This document shows, one piece after another, positions 28,565 to 39,300 of a stretch of 64,000 nucleotides of DNA. A program made the position numbers and the translations under genes. The notes under the pieces are model-generated. The model ran no database searches. It saw only the letters and a list, made by a program, of their open reading frames with translations, and had not been told where the DNA came from. The stretch is from RGIG8306 sp964566025 (lineage in GTDB: Bacteria > Bacillota > Clostridia > Lachnospirales > Lachnospiraceae): contig CAZMHF010000004.1 in NCBI GenBank assembly GCA_964566025.1, positions 17,051 to 81,050 of the forward strand, given 5' to 3'. Positions within the stretch are counted from its first letter, which is position 1; each line of letters starts with the position of its first letter.

Positions 28565-29470
28565 CTAATTATAATAGAATGTTCGTTTTGAAATGATCGC
28601 ACAAACAATCAATAGTGCCGAACAAATCACCACCGTACTGACGACGGACATTGCCGAACTGTATCCGTATTGCATATTCGTAAACGCCGTATCTTGCGAC
28701 AGTTTAATAATATCACTACTGATAAAACTATCAACAACCGTATATACAAGATTCGTGATAATGTGCGGTGTTACCATCGGGAATGTTACCTTCCAGAATG
28801 TCTCATAGCCTGTTGCACCTTCGATTTTTGCTACCTCATAAAGAGAGGATGGAACCGATTGAAGGGCAGCAATAAAGATAACAATTTGAACTCCCGAAAG
28901 AGTAACAATATCATTTAGTCGTCCTACCGCACCAATAATATAAGTCACTAGCTTTTCTGGCAATGCAATATCCATAAAAATACTCATGAAGAAATCAACA
29001 TTTGTTGTCGAAGATGCTGCATTTGCCATTTCTGTTGATGTTGCTGAAACACCGCCAGCCATAAGCTCTCTCGCCATTTGTAAGGAACCTTGAATTGCTT
29101 CCGAATTCAGAATAACTGGCAAGAAGAAAATAGCTCTTACAAGTGTACGACCAGGAAACTTTTTATTTAGTAATAAGGCTATAAACAAACTAAAGAAAAT
29201 AATAAGTGGAACATCAATAAACATATTCATCATTGAGTTTGTGAATATTTGATTGAATGTCGCATGTTCGCGGAACAAATACAAGAAATTATCAATTCCA
29301 TTAAATGAAGTTGTATAACCTTTTCCTGCCGAGGTCGCACCAACAACTACATCTGACATACTAAATTGTAATGTCATTGCAATGCTTCTTACATAGAAGA
29401 AGGCAAATCCTATTAACCACGGAAGAATAAACAATAACCCAACTATGGCTCTTTTACGTTTTATCGTCAT
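28565..29470 (-). CDS. Sugar ABC transporter permease (MalF type)
   Basis: 301-residue permease beginning TIKRKRAIVGLLFILPWLIGFAFFYVRSIAMTLQFS, the MalF-type opening, with the EAA loop SLYEVAKIEGATGYETFWKVTFPMVTPHI. The start overlaps the stop of the upstream DUF5696 gene by one base, indicating co-translation. It pairs with the permease at 27558 and the binding proteins at 24774 and 26205. Confidence 0.93.
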   Translation of the reverse strand: MTIKRKRAIVGLLFILPWLIGFAFFYVRSIAMTLQFSMSDVVVGATSAGKGYTTSFNGIDNFLYLFREHATFNQIFTNSMMNMFIDVPLIIFFSLFIALLLNKKFPGRTLVRAIFFLPVILNSEAIQGSLQMARELMAGGVSATSTEMANAASSTTNVDFFMSIFMDIALPEKLVTYIIGAVGRLNDIVTLSGVQIVIFIAALQSVPSSLYEVAKIEGATGYETFWKVTFPMVTPHIITNLVYTVVDSFISSDIIKLSQDTAFTNMQYGYSSAMSVVSTVVICSALLIVCAIISKRTFYYN

Positions 29471-32064
29471 TATTTAACCCCCTCTACATAATATGAATTT
29501 GGTTCTAAAGTAATTGCGCCATCAACCTTTTTAACGTCTGACTTATTTACATAAATAACAACATCATTGCTGTACGTTATTTTTGTAAAATCCTTTGATA
29601 ATAGCTCATGTTTTTTAATGGTTGCATTTGAAACTGGTTTCAATGCCTCATTTACCTTTTGGTAAATATCAATTGCATCTTGTTTCCATGTATCAAATGT
29701 TGTTGCATAAAAACGATTTAAGCCCGTATATTTCATTTCGCTTGCACTCTCATATGTAAATACAAAATGAGGTGCACATCCTGCTTCAACCATTTCAACA
29801 ACCGTTTTTTCTGGATCATAAGCACTATCAAGGTTCGCGGTAGCACCTGCGTAATCTATACAACCATGAACTAACATTTCATAAAATGGTATGTATTCAT
29901 CAATTACATAATAGGAATTATGCGCCGTTGGTAAATTGATTATATCATCTGCATATTTAAGTGCGTACGCATTTGGCTGACTAATCAACATATCCATTCC
30001 TAACTCATTCAACTTCTCAAATTGTCCAAGAACAATATCTTCTGCCTCTAATCGACTAATCACTTCTGTTCGTTTTTTGTCAGATTGTAGTGAGCTACCT
30101 AAATCACGCAAGCCGATTCCCGTGAAATCATAATCCGTAATTTTGTTTGCAAACTTATCAACATATCGTACTAGGAATTTAGGAGAAATTAAATTATAAA
30201 GCGTTTCCCGATACCCTAGCGATGCGGTTTTGCGTGTTGTAATTGGACTAAGTTGACCAAATGTTGCTGTATAGCCGCCAGCAAAATAACGAGACGTTTC
30301 TTTTGTTTCTTGATATCGTTTCGAAATATAGGTAATTTCTTGGAATGCTACATCGCCATAAAGCTTTCCGCCATTCGACTCTAGCATTTCTTTTAAGCTA
30401 CTTATGTCTTTTTTACTTCCAAGCTTTTTCACTAATTTAAGCTTATCAACCACATCATGGTAATAACCACCATTCATCCAGCCTTGATAATTCATAACGA
30501 CATTATTAACATTGGCTTCACTAAATTGTGTCACCATATCCTTCGCCTGTTCAAATGTTGTCATAGGGAATACTTGCAAATACTGAACGCCGACAAAGTT
30601 AGCTGATCGTTTTACACCTCCGATAACATCCATATAAAACGGAATATCTTTTGCTTCTGTCAATAATGCTAACTTTCCTTCGTCAATTAACTTATTGCGA
30701 TAATAATTCGCCATTCCAGAATAATCAGACTCTTCTTTTTCTAGCAAAGCATAATTAATTGTAATATTACAATCGTATATCTTTTTTTCAGATAACGGTA
30801 GTGATGATTCATTTCCCGTTACACCAAACATCGCTAATGTATCTGTTCCACGCACAACAAATGTAAAGTTTGCGTAGTTATATTGATGAATATTGCCCGA
30901 TACGCCAGCCGTTAGTGATGCAAGTGGTGCGCCATCCTCGATAACGGCAAAAATACCGTACTCTTCTTTTTGAATTCCGAAGATTGGTAATCTTGCTTTC
31001 TCCGAAAGCTCTGCCTGCTCATAACTTTCTTGCAATGGGTCATTTCCATAAATAAATTGTTGATACATACTTGATGTCGTTTTTCCATTGTTAAAATGGA
31101 TAATCGAGCCTGAACCATTTGGAACAATTAAGTTTCCATCTTCTGTATTGAATGCTGCACCGAAGAATGGTAAAATCGTCACTTTATTAATATTGATTCC
31201 ACCTGTTTCTTTGATTTGGCTTGTAGGACATACAACCTTAAGTCCCTCGTCAGTTAGACGATATTCAAGTGTCACAGAAATTGTTGCTGGAATTTCATAT
31301 TCTTGCTTTGTTTCTTCCATATCTTTTACATAATCTTCTTCTGTATATCCAGCTGTAGCAAAGTATTCCTTTAATTTTCTAAGAACAGAACCACCTTTTG
31401 CTCCCGCTGTGATTTCATATACATCTGTCTTTTTATTTAAGATATAGCGATTTTTGATGTACTTGATTATTGTAGTAGCTTCTTTTTCATCAAGTGCCTT
31501 TGTTAAATTTCCAAACACCCATTCCATTCTTTCGTTTGAAATACCGGTTGGAACAATACCAGTTGGACTATCTGTCTTACCAAATAGATAAACCGTTCTA
31601 AATCCATTTTCAATACTTTCAAATGAAAATTGATTGTAGTTAATTGCATATTCTTTGGAATTATACGTTGCTTTTTGTCGAGACACCGAAATAATATCGA
31701 TGATTAATTGTGACTCAAGCAATGCTCTATTTCCCGGATTAACAATCGTATCTTCGTCTATATTTTGAGGATTTGAATAAGTTGTTGTGTGATTGCGTTT
31801 ATCATAAATCGCCATAGACGCATCTTCTTTTTTAAGATACAACATAAAATTCTCATTTTCAGTGACTAAGACCATGCCTTCAACGGCTTTTGTCGAATCA
31901 TTGATTGCTTTAAATTCTGTACCTGGCTCATATTCTGTTTTGCGAATGTATTGTTTGTAATCGTCGTATGCCCAATAGTGTACAACATAGTACGCCGCGT
32001 AACTGATTACCGCAACTAGAAGAATTGCGACTACAGAAAGAATAATTTTTTTACTGAGTTTCAT
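29470..32064 (-). CDS. DUF5696-like membrane-anchored protein, probable glycan-locus component
   Basis: 864 residues with an N-terminal membrane anchor (about 7-29, ILSVVAILLVAVISYAAYYVVHYWA) and a long extracellular part. The second half (from about 490) resembles a TIM-barrel glycosidase-like fold (FYMDVIGGVKRSANFVGVQYLQVFPMTTFEQAKDMVTQFSEANVNNVVMNYQGWMNGG; LYGDVAFQEITYISK). I recognise the DUF5696 family, which occurs with sugar ABC transporters and Yip1/NHL proteins in Clostridia and Bacilli. Enzymatic activity is not established; the role is inferred from the operon. Confidence 0.75.
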   Translation of the reverse strand: MKLSKKIILSVVAILLVAVISYAAYYVVHYWAYDDYKQYIRKTEYEPGTEFKAINDSTKAVEGMVLVTENENFMLYLKKEDASMAIYDKRNHTTTYSNPQNIDEDTIVNPGNRALLESQLIIDIISVSRQKATYNSKEYAINYNQFSFESIENGFRTVYLFGKTDSPTGIVPTGISNERMEWVFGNLTKALDEKEATTIIKYIKNRYILNKKTDVYEITAGAKGGSVLRKLKEYFATAGYTEEDYVKDMEETKQEYEIPATISVTLEYRLTDEGLKVVCPTSQIKETGGININKVTILPFFGAAFNTEDGNLIVPNGSGSIIHFNNGKTTSSMYQQFIYGNDPLQESYEQAELSEKARLPIFGIQKEEYGIFAVIEDGAPLASLTAGVSGNIHQYNYANFTFVVRGTDTLAMFGVTGNESSLPLSEKKIYDCNITINYALLEKEESDYSGMANYYRNKLIDEGKLALLTEAKDIPFYMDVIGGVKRSANFVGVQYLQVFPMTTFEQAKDMVTQFSEANVNNVVMNYQGWMNGGYYHDVVDKLKLVKKLGSKKDISSLKEMLESNGGKLYGDVAFQEITYISKRYQETKETSRYFAGGYTATFGQLSPITTRKTASLGYRETLYNLISPKFLVRYVDKFANKITDYDFTGIGLRDLGSSLQSDKKRTEVISRLEAEDIVLGQFEKLNELGMDMLISQPNAYALKYADDIINLPTAHNSYYVIDEYIPFYEMLVHGCIDYAGATANLDSAYDPEKTVVEMVEAGCAPHFVFTYESASEMKYTGLNRFYATTFDTWKQDAIDIYQKVNEALKPVSNATIKKHELLSKDFTKITYSNDVVIYVNKSDVKKVDGAITLEPNSYYVEGVK

Positions 32065-32074
32065 TTTTCTCCTC

Positions 32075-32707
32075 CTATACTCGGTTAATCAATTCTGAAT
32101 AAATACTATAGCCAAATCCATAAACACCATTTATTAAAGACACTAACATAAGTAATACGAATAAAATAATAAGTATCGCAACAAATGTTAATACAACTGT
32201 CCAAAATGTTTTTCCAAATGTGTAATTATGAATTGTCATAATACCAATAACAAGCAACATCACTGTCCACGCCGTTCCAACAGTGATAAGAAGTGTGTAA
32301 AACCCTTCTTCTTTTGCAGCAACGATTTGTGAAATAATTGTTGCAGGAATATATGTCAAAATCAATGGAACAAGTGAATAGCCAATAACGGTAATAATAT
32401 CTTTAAATCGCCCTTCGCCGCCCATCAAGCATGTGATTGACCAATTGGCAACAGCGAATAAGAATACCAGTAGAAAAATCGCTTGTAATTCTGAAAGGCT
32501 ATCTACATTTCTTGGATCAACATCATTCACAACAAAACTTGCATACAAACGGTTTAATGAATAAGACAAGCTAAACAATGCAACACAGATAAGCGAAATA
32601 AGTACACTTCCTTCTGCGCGATGTCGAATTTCATAAAAACCATCTACTGGATGTGATAATACGTAAAAGAGATATAAAAACTTGCGTTTTGAAAAATGCT
32701 TATTCAT
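32075..32707 (-). CDS. Yip1 domain membrane protein
   Basis: 210-residue integral membrane protein with about five hydrophobic segments (VLISLICVALFSLSYSL; AIFLLVFLFAVANWSITCLMGG; VIGYSLVPLILTYIPATII; LLITVGTAWTVMLLVIGIM; TVVLTFVAILIILFVLLMLVSLI). The pattern GEGRFKDIITVIGYSLVP is typical of bacterial Yip1 proteins. Its start overlaps the preceding NHL gene by 8 bases. Its function in the glycan locus is unknown. Confidence 0.8.
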   Translation of the reverse strand: MNKHFSKRKFLYLFYVLSHPVDGFYEIRHRAEGSVLISLICVALFSLSYSLNRLYASFVVNDVDPRNVDSLSELQAIFLLVFLFAVANWSITCLMGGEGRFKDIITVIGYSLVPLILTYIPATIISQIVAAKEEGFYTLLITVGTAWTVMLLVIGIMTIHNYTFGKTFWTVVLTFVAILIILFVLLMLVSLINGVYGFGYSIYSELINRV

Positions 32708-34541
32708 GTAATTGTACCCCTTTCACTTTTCTTTTTTTAACAATTTTATAGGCTGACATGCCGATAATAATAACAACCGCACCCGTCATAAAATAATTCA
32801 AATTTTCTTTTAGTACTTCATTTCGATACCGTTTAAAGGCAATTGAGTAATATTTCTTACTCATTCCAAGCTTTAAGAATTTCATTGCTTGTGTGTTCTC
32901 ACCTGAAGAAAGATAGGCTTTTCCGATACCAACATTTGCTAACTCATTATTTTCATCGTATTTCAAAACTTCTTTCCATTTTTCAACGGCTTCTGTCTCA
33001 TCACCATCAAAGCGAAGCGCTACGGCCTCATTGATTAGTTTTCCGTAATGAGTCACTTCGAAAATAATAATTTCCTTACGGTCCGCATCAAGTACTAGCA
33101 TTTTTCCATTATGCTCTTCAATAGCTGTTGGAGAACGGAACGTTCCTTGCTGTGTTCCTTTTCCTCCGAATACATATAATAGACTACCTTCATTGTCATA
33201 TGTAAAGATTCGACCACGAGCATTGTCAATCATAGAATACATACCATTGCCACGATATAAGCAATCTAAAATGTAGGAGCTGTTTTTAGCATTTAAATCA
33301 CCAGCGAGATTTGAATTTTCACCCTTTTTAATAACATCTTCACCTTTTGGATTCAAGCGCTTAATTGCTTGTGTTCCTGTTGTGTTGATGTAGGAAGCAT
33401 ATACAAATCCTTCTGGATCAATATCAATTCCCGTAAATTCTGTGGCAATAAATAAATTTTGTTTGCTACGCTGGGTTTTTGTCGAAAATCTTCTCCAAAA
33501 CTTTTCTTGTGCCGTAATCGTTACATTGATTGTTCCGAAATATTGAAGGAAGTTGCAATTGGAATCGAAAACCATGATTCCTTCGATTTTTCCAGATGCA
33601 ATAACGTAAATACGGTCTGCATAATCAACAATAACCTTCATCGGACTAAAAATAAAATCAGTTGTAAAGCTTTCAGATTTTGGATCTCTAATTTGCTTTA
33701 TAAATGTAATAGAAGCTAAGTTCTCTCCATCGTATTCTGGCTGAAATACTAATACACGATTATTTTCTGTATCGGCAATATATAGTTCGCCTTTGTCCGA
33801 AATACAAACACCTTTTGGATTTTTTAGAGTTGTTGAATCAGGATTTCCAACAACTGGTGGCTCTACCTCTTCTGATTCATCTTCACTAGGAGCTTCCTCT
33901 GGATTTTCCATTGATGCTGGTTGTGCTTGTGCTGTCGCTGCAAGTACGCCCGTATTGTTCTTTGGCAAATTACTAAGTTCTAAAGTAGATGCTTCTTCTG
34001 TCTCATCTGTTGTAGATGCTTCTTCTGTTTCCTCTGTTGAGGTTTCGATTTCTTCGGTAGAAGTGCTTTCACTAGAAGCCTCATCACTAGAGTTTTCTTC
34101 GCTTGATGCCTCTTCACTTGAAGGAGTTTCGGGAGTGGTTGGTTCAGCGCTATCTTTTCTATTTTGATATCCAATCCAATCACCATCAAATTCATCATAT
34201 GAAAATGTTCCATCAAAGACGAATTCATCAATAATACCAATGATTTTTTCGTATTTTCCATCCATTATAATGATGCGATTGTTTCCTGAATCAGCAATAT
34301 AAATACGATCCTCTTGGTCAATACACATATCCTGAGGTACATTAAGTGGTTTCATTCCATAGTCAAGTAAATTCACTGAACCACTTGGGACATATGCTGC
34401 TGGTGTAAACACCAAATCTTCTCGATAATCAAAAGAATAGGTATCATATGGTAAATATACATTTGCCATAACGCATGTTGCATTAACCAACATAAAAAGT
34501 GCTAAAACAGAAGCAAATATTCTTATTTTATTCTTTTTCAT
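32700..34541 (-). CDS. Exported NHL-repeat/TPR protein with C-terminal membrane anchor
   Basis: 613 residues starting at the ATG at 34541, which has AGGAGGG upstream and opens a signal peptide (MKKNKIRIFASVLALFMLVNATCVMA). NHL-type beta-propeller repeats follow (GMKPLNVPQDMCIDQEDRIYIADSGNNRIIIMDG; LKNPKGVCISDKGELYIADTENNRVLVF), interrupted by a Ser/Glu/Thr-rich disordered stretch (about 140-240). Then come TPR-like helices (AVEKWKEVLKYDENNELANVGIGKAYLSSGENTQAMKFLKLGM) and a terminal membrane segment. It probably scaffolds extracellular partners of the transport locus. Confidence 0.82.
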   Translation of the reverse strand: MKKNKIRIFASVLALFMLVNATCVMANVYLPYDTYSFDYREDLVFTPAAYVPSGSVNLLDYGMKPLNVPQDMCIDQEDRIYIADSGNNRIIIMDGKYEKIIGIIDEFVFDGTFSYDEFDGDWIGYQNRKDSAEPTTPETPSSEEASSEENSSDEASSESTSTEEIETSTEETEEASTTDETEEASTLELSNLPKNNTGVLAATAQAQPASMENPEEAPSEDESEEVEPPVVGNPDSTTLKNPKGVCISDKGELYIADTENNRVLVFQPEYDGENLASITFIKQIRDPKSESFTTDFIFSPMKVIVDYADRIYVIASGKIEGIMVFDSNCNFLQYFGTINVTITAQEKFWRRFSTKTQRSKQNLFIATEFTGIDIDPEGFVYASYINTTGTQAIKRLNPKGEDVIKKGENSNLAGDLNAKNSSYILDCLYRGNGMYSMIDNARGRIFTYDNEGSLLYVFGGKGTQQGTFRSPTAIEEHNGKMLVLDADRKEIIIFEVTHYGKLINEAVALRFDGDETEAVEKWKEVLKYDENNELANVGIGKAYLSSGENTQAMKFLKLGMSKKYYSIAFKRYRNEVLKENLNYFMTGAVVIIIGMSAYKIVKKRKVKGVQLHE

Positions 34542-34549
34542 ATACCCTC

Positions 34550-35431
34550 CTATTCTTTCATTCCTGATGTCGTCATCGTCTCTAAAATTTGACTTTGACA
34601 AATCAAGAAAAATGTAATGGGAATTGCTGCGATAATAAATTGTACTGCGGCAGCGGCACCCGCTCTTGCTGCACCACCGGCAACAATGTTTTGTAGCGCG
34701 AATTGTACAGGTTTTAATTGTTCACTTCTAAGATACGTCGCACCTGTATTTCCCCACATCTGTTGGAATTGGAAAATCGCAAGTGTCAACCACGCTGGCT
34801 TTACATTCGGCATAATAATGGTTCTAAATACACCAAACTCTGTTGAGCCATCTAATCGTGCCGATTCAATCAGCGAATTAGGTATTTGCTCCATAAACTG
34901 CTTCATTAAGTAAAGACCCATACCAAATTGCCACGCTGGCAGAATTAGTGCTAAATATGTATTGTTGATTCCTAACCAAGAAATAATCATATAGTTTGGA
35001 ATTTGTTGAACTTGCCAAGCAAACATCATCGATAAAACGATTAAGCTAAACAAGAATTTCTTGCCTGGGAAGTCATGCTTTGCTAATGGATATGCTGCTA
35101 GCGAAGCAAGCATAACGTGTCCCACGGTTCCAAAACCAGTAATAATAATGGTATTTAAGATATATCTCGAAAATGGAACCCATGTGTTATTCATTAAGAC
35201 AAATAAGTCCGTAAAGTTGTCGAAGCTAGGATTCTTAACGAATATTTTAGGTGGGTATTGGAATATTTCATCCAACGGTTTTAATGCGTTATTAACAATC
35301 ATAACTAGTGGCAACGCCATCAATATTCCGCAAAAAATCATACAGATGAATAAGAACATATTACCGGCTCTTGAACGGTTTACTTGCTTTTCGCGATGAA
35401 AAGTCTTACGTAATCTTTGTTTAAAAGTCAT
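34550..35431 (-). CDS. Carbohydrate ABC transporter permease (MalG type), second set
   Basis: 293-residue permease with six membrane segments and the EAA loop SLIESARLDGSTEFGVFRTIIMPNVKPAWLTLAI. A basic N-terminus precedes the first segment. It follows the MalF-type gene by only 2 bases. It belongs with the 1001-residue solute-binding protein as a second import system in the same block. Confidence 0.92.
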   Translation of the reverse strand: MTFKQRLRKTFHREKQVNRSRAGNMFLFICMIFCGILMALPLVMIVNNALKPLDEIFQYPPKIFVKNPSFDNFTDLFVLMNNTWVPFSRYILNTIIITGFGTVGHVMLASLAAYPLAKHDFPGKKFLFSLIVLSMMFAWQVQQIPNYMIISWLGINNTYLALILPAWQFGMGLYLMKQFMEQIPNSLIESARLDGSTEFGVFRTIIMPNVKPAWLTLAIFQFQQMWGNTGATYLRSEQLKPVQFALQNIVAGGAARAGAAAAVQFIIAAIPITFFLICQSQILETMTTSGMKE

Positions 35432-35433
35432 AC

Positions 35434-36369
35434 TTATTCACCCACCCTTCTTAGAATTCTTTGAACGAGTTTATTCGTTCCAACCATCAACAAGAATAAA
35501 ATCGTCGCAATGGCGGAGGCATAACCCATTTCAAAACGAACCGTTCCATAATCTAATAAGTGTGTTACAACGGTAGCACCCGCATAGTTGACGGATGGAT
35601 TACCTGCTAATTGAATGGAAATATCCGCAACAGCAAAGGATTGTGTAATTTGCATAACCGCACCGAACATCAACTGTGGCTTCATTGATGGCAATGTGAT
35701 AAACCATAATTCTTGCCAACGATTTTTAATACCATCCATCGCACCAGCTTCATAAAGTGATTTATCAACGGTTTGAAGACCTGCGATAAAAGAAAGGAAA
35801 CCAGTACCAAGACTTAACCATAATTGAACGACAATCAAAATTGGCAATACATATTTTTCTGTCTTCATCCAAAGGATTGCATTGTTAATGAAATTGTACT
35901 TCAATAAGAAACCATTTAGGTAGCCGTATCGGTCACCAGTTAAAATAATTGTCCAGATCAAATATGCTTGACCACAAATTGATGGCGCATAGAAAATCAA
36001 TGTTAGGAAAGCTCTAAGTTTTCCTTTGAATTCGTTGATAATCCAAGCAAATAACAAACATAAAATATAACTAAATGGACCTGTGATAACTGCGAAGAAT
36101 AGTGTATTCTTCAATGCAATTAAGAAAATATCATCTTCTAAAAATAGCTTTAAGTAGTTACTCCAACCAATAAATTGAGGAGCCTCAAGCATATTAAAGT
36201 AAGTAAAGCTAAGTCCCATTGATACTAATACTGGCGCAATTGAAAAGATTAAAAACAGTATAAAATATGGAGCTATCATAACATAGCTGATTTTATTGGC
36301 TGCAATTCGTTTGCGTACCGTATTGTTCTTTTTGACGTTTTCTAAAATATCATCATACGATGTTGCCAT
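35434..36369 (-). CDS. Sugar ABC transporter permease (MalF type), second set
   Basis: 311 residues from the ATG at 36369 (MATSYDDILENVKKN), preferred over an upstream ATG because GAGGGG lies eight bases before it. Six membrane segments begin at VMIAPYFILFLIFSIAPVLVSMGLSF; the EAA loop is SLYEAGAMDGIKNRWQELWFITLPSMKPQ. It pairs with the permease at 34550. Confidence 0.92.
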   Translation of the reverse strand: MATSYDDILENVKKNNTVRKRIAANKISYVMIAPYFILFLIFSIAPVLVSMGLSFTYFNMLEAPQFIGWSNYLKLFLEDDIFLIALKNTLFFAVITGPFSYILCLLFAWIINEFKGKLRAFLTLIFYAPSICGQAYLIWTIILTGDRYGYLNGFLLKYNFINNAILWMKTEKYVLPILIVVQLWLSLGTGFLSFIAGLQTVDKSLYEAGAMDGIKNRWQELWFITLPSMKPQLMFGAVMQITQSFAVADISIQLAGNPSVNYAGATVVTHLLDYGTVRFEMGYASAIATILFLLMVGTNKLVQRILRRVGE

Positions 36370-36383
36370 ATACTCATCCCCTC

Positions 36384-39300
36384 TCACTTAAAATTGCTTT
36401 TGACATAAGGCATGCCAAACTCAATTCTCTTATACCGAATTTCTTCGTTGATGGAGTTAACTTGTTCTGTTAGCTCTTCTCTTGGTGTCGCTGAATCTGT
36501 TTTTGTTGTTACCGCATAAAATGCATTGTTAACGCATCGCCATGTAAAGTAACCACCTGGTACTTGCGGAACACCTCGTACACTTTCAAATTGTTTCAAT
36601 AACGCTTTTTTGTCAACTGTATTCCAAGCTAGTTGCTCAAATGCCTCAAGGTTTGCCGTAGCAACACGTGCTGCAGGTCCCATCAAGCTTTCCATTTCGC
36701 GACCATAATTTGTTTGTGTTTCCGTAGATGTCCACCATTTTAGGAATTCCCATGCTGCTTCTTTATGTTTTGATTTCTCCATAATGACACAAGCCGTTCC
36801 TGTACAACCCAATTCATAATTGACACTTCCGTCTTCTTGAACGGTTCCAGGAATCGGAGCAATCCCCCACAAACCTTGAATATCTGGTGCTGAAACCTGT
36901 AAGTTATTATATGTCGTATAATCGGCAATAATTAATGGTGCTTCTCCCGTACGGAAACGTTGGTCAACAGATGTTTCTTTGTCTAACTTATAATCCGTAT
37001 AGAACTCACAATATTTCTTAAATGCTAAAATACCTTCTTCGCTATCTAAGTTCGATAACATGGCATTGTCTTTATAGTAAGAACCACCATTTTGGTACAA
37101 AAGCATCGAGAATACTTGATCACTTGGAATCATACCAAATTCCATATAGTTTTGGCTAAGTTTTGCCATCGCTACTTTTACTTCATCCCATGTCGTTGGA
37201 ACTTCCATCTCTAATTCTTTCATGATATCTTTTCGATAGAACATCATTAAGAATTGTTGTGTTTCTGGCAATGCATATGTCGCATCTTCATATTCAAAGG
37301 CTTCCATTGCACTCGGTGTGAATCGCGATTTAATATCTTCTAAGTCTTCAAATTGTGATAAATCTGCCACCGCATTACGAAGTCCGTAATTCATCGGCAA
37401 ATCATTGGCAACTTGTATCGCAATATCTGGCCCTTGCCCCGCTAATGAGGCCTGTAATAAGGTTCCCATATCTACAAGCATAACATTAACACTAACACCA
37501 TTAATTGTTTCAAATTTCTGATTAACAAATGTTTTATCAATCAATGCTTTAATAACGTTTGCTTGATCACGGCCAGTACCAATCCATAATGTCAAGGTTT
37601 CGATATCCGCATCTTTTTCGGATACATTACCGATTTGGTTGTAATCAATAAAGAATGAATATACTAATCGCTGAATTTCATATGCGAAACGATACCAGAA
37701 ATTATTTTTCTTTACTTTTATATTCTCTTCTGGTGAATGAATATAAATCGTGTCTAATTGTAATGGCTGCTCACGCACTTGTGTAATCCATGTACCACAC
37801 GCACGCACATTTGTTTTATAGCTTCCAAGAACTTTTGAAAAACGCTCTTGATCTTTGATCAATTCATCTAATTGGTCACGCATCGTAATAAGAACCGTTT
37901 CTTTATCAGATGCTTTTCCAGCCACTCGTTGCAATTCCTTAATTGCTCCATCTAAAATATCTCTAACTTCGATTAACTCGCCTTCAAGATTTGGAATATT
38001 TTTTTCAATTTCATAATCACGGAATTCATCTGGTGCTACACCGATGATTCGAATAATATCACGATAAATATCATTTAATAAGGTAAGACTTTCTTGCACA
38101 TCGCTAATAATGTTGGAAAACTCTCCGAGAACAGCTTCCATTCTGAAGGTATGATGACCTTTCTCTAAATAAATTTTAAATGCTTCACCATCTTTATTTT
38201 CTAATGTTTCAAGACGCCAATTTTGCTTATAAGTAAAGCCGTAGTCGCTTAAATCATCAAATAACACTTCATTATCAATTGCAATTTTTCTAGAAACATA
38301 AATACCTTTTACGAAATTTTGTTTTGCAAACAGAGAAATATTGTAGAAGCCTGTTTCTTCTACTTCAAAATCCCATTCAATCCATTGACGAACACTCTTC
38401 CATGAGTTCCCGCCGATTGTATTATTTAATAATTCTTTTGAACTAGATGGATATACGGACGGTGATGATTGATCTTGGATTGGATATACCATTTGTGAAG
38501 ACGTTTTTGAAGAATTCTCTGCTTCAATACGAATCATTTGTCCCGACGTATCTTTTGCACCTTTTTCATTCCATTCCTTTAGTCTTTCTTCATAAGAAAT
38601 GGTTTTCACTTCATTGCTAAGTACAATTTCTTCTAAAAGCATAGGTTCTTTGATTGAAACCAAAGTTAGCGTATGCTTTCCTGGTGTGAGATATACGCAT
38701 AACTCCTCTGTCTCGTAACCCTCACTATCATAACAATAACTATTTGTCCACTCAGGTTTTTCTTCTTGTGTAGGCTTTAAGTCATTTCCTTGGTTATCTT
38801 TTTCCCAAGCAATCACTTCAATTCCACTATCATTAATGTATTTTTTAGAATTTGAATTCACCCAAACGCGATGAAAAGAAACAGTAGCTAATTCTTCGTA
38901 TGGCAATTCTCCATCAATAAAGAATGCACGTTGAATTTCTGAACTGTTCCCTTCTACTTGTAGATATTTTAATGAAAGATGATAAAGACCTGCCTCTTTT
39001 ACATCAACTTCATACTCAATCAATCCATTTTCTTCAGATAAAACAGCCTTGTTTTCTTCTCCAGCTTCATTTTTGTCAAGTTTTGGATCGGTATATTTTG
39101 CAGGCTCGTCTCCTTTTGTATCACCATTGGTAAAACGAGTATAGTCTGTCGCTGGAATCGTAATTTTGTTCGTAGGATAAGATACCTCCCCTACTTTCGC
39201 AAGATATTCATCATAAGACAATACACTATTGTCAATTGAATAGCTTCCGATAATCTCTTCATACTCTTCTAATGTAAGCTCTGCTCCTATCGCATCCTTT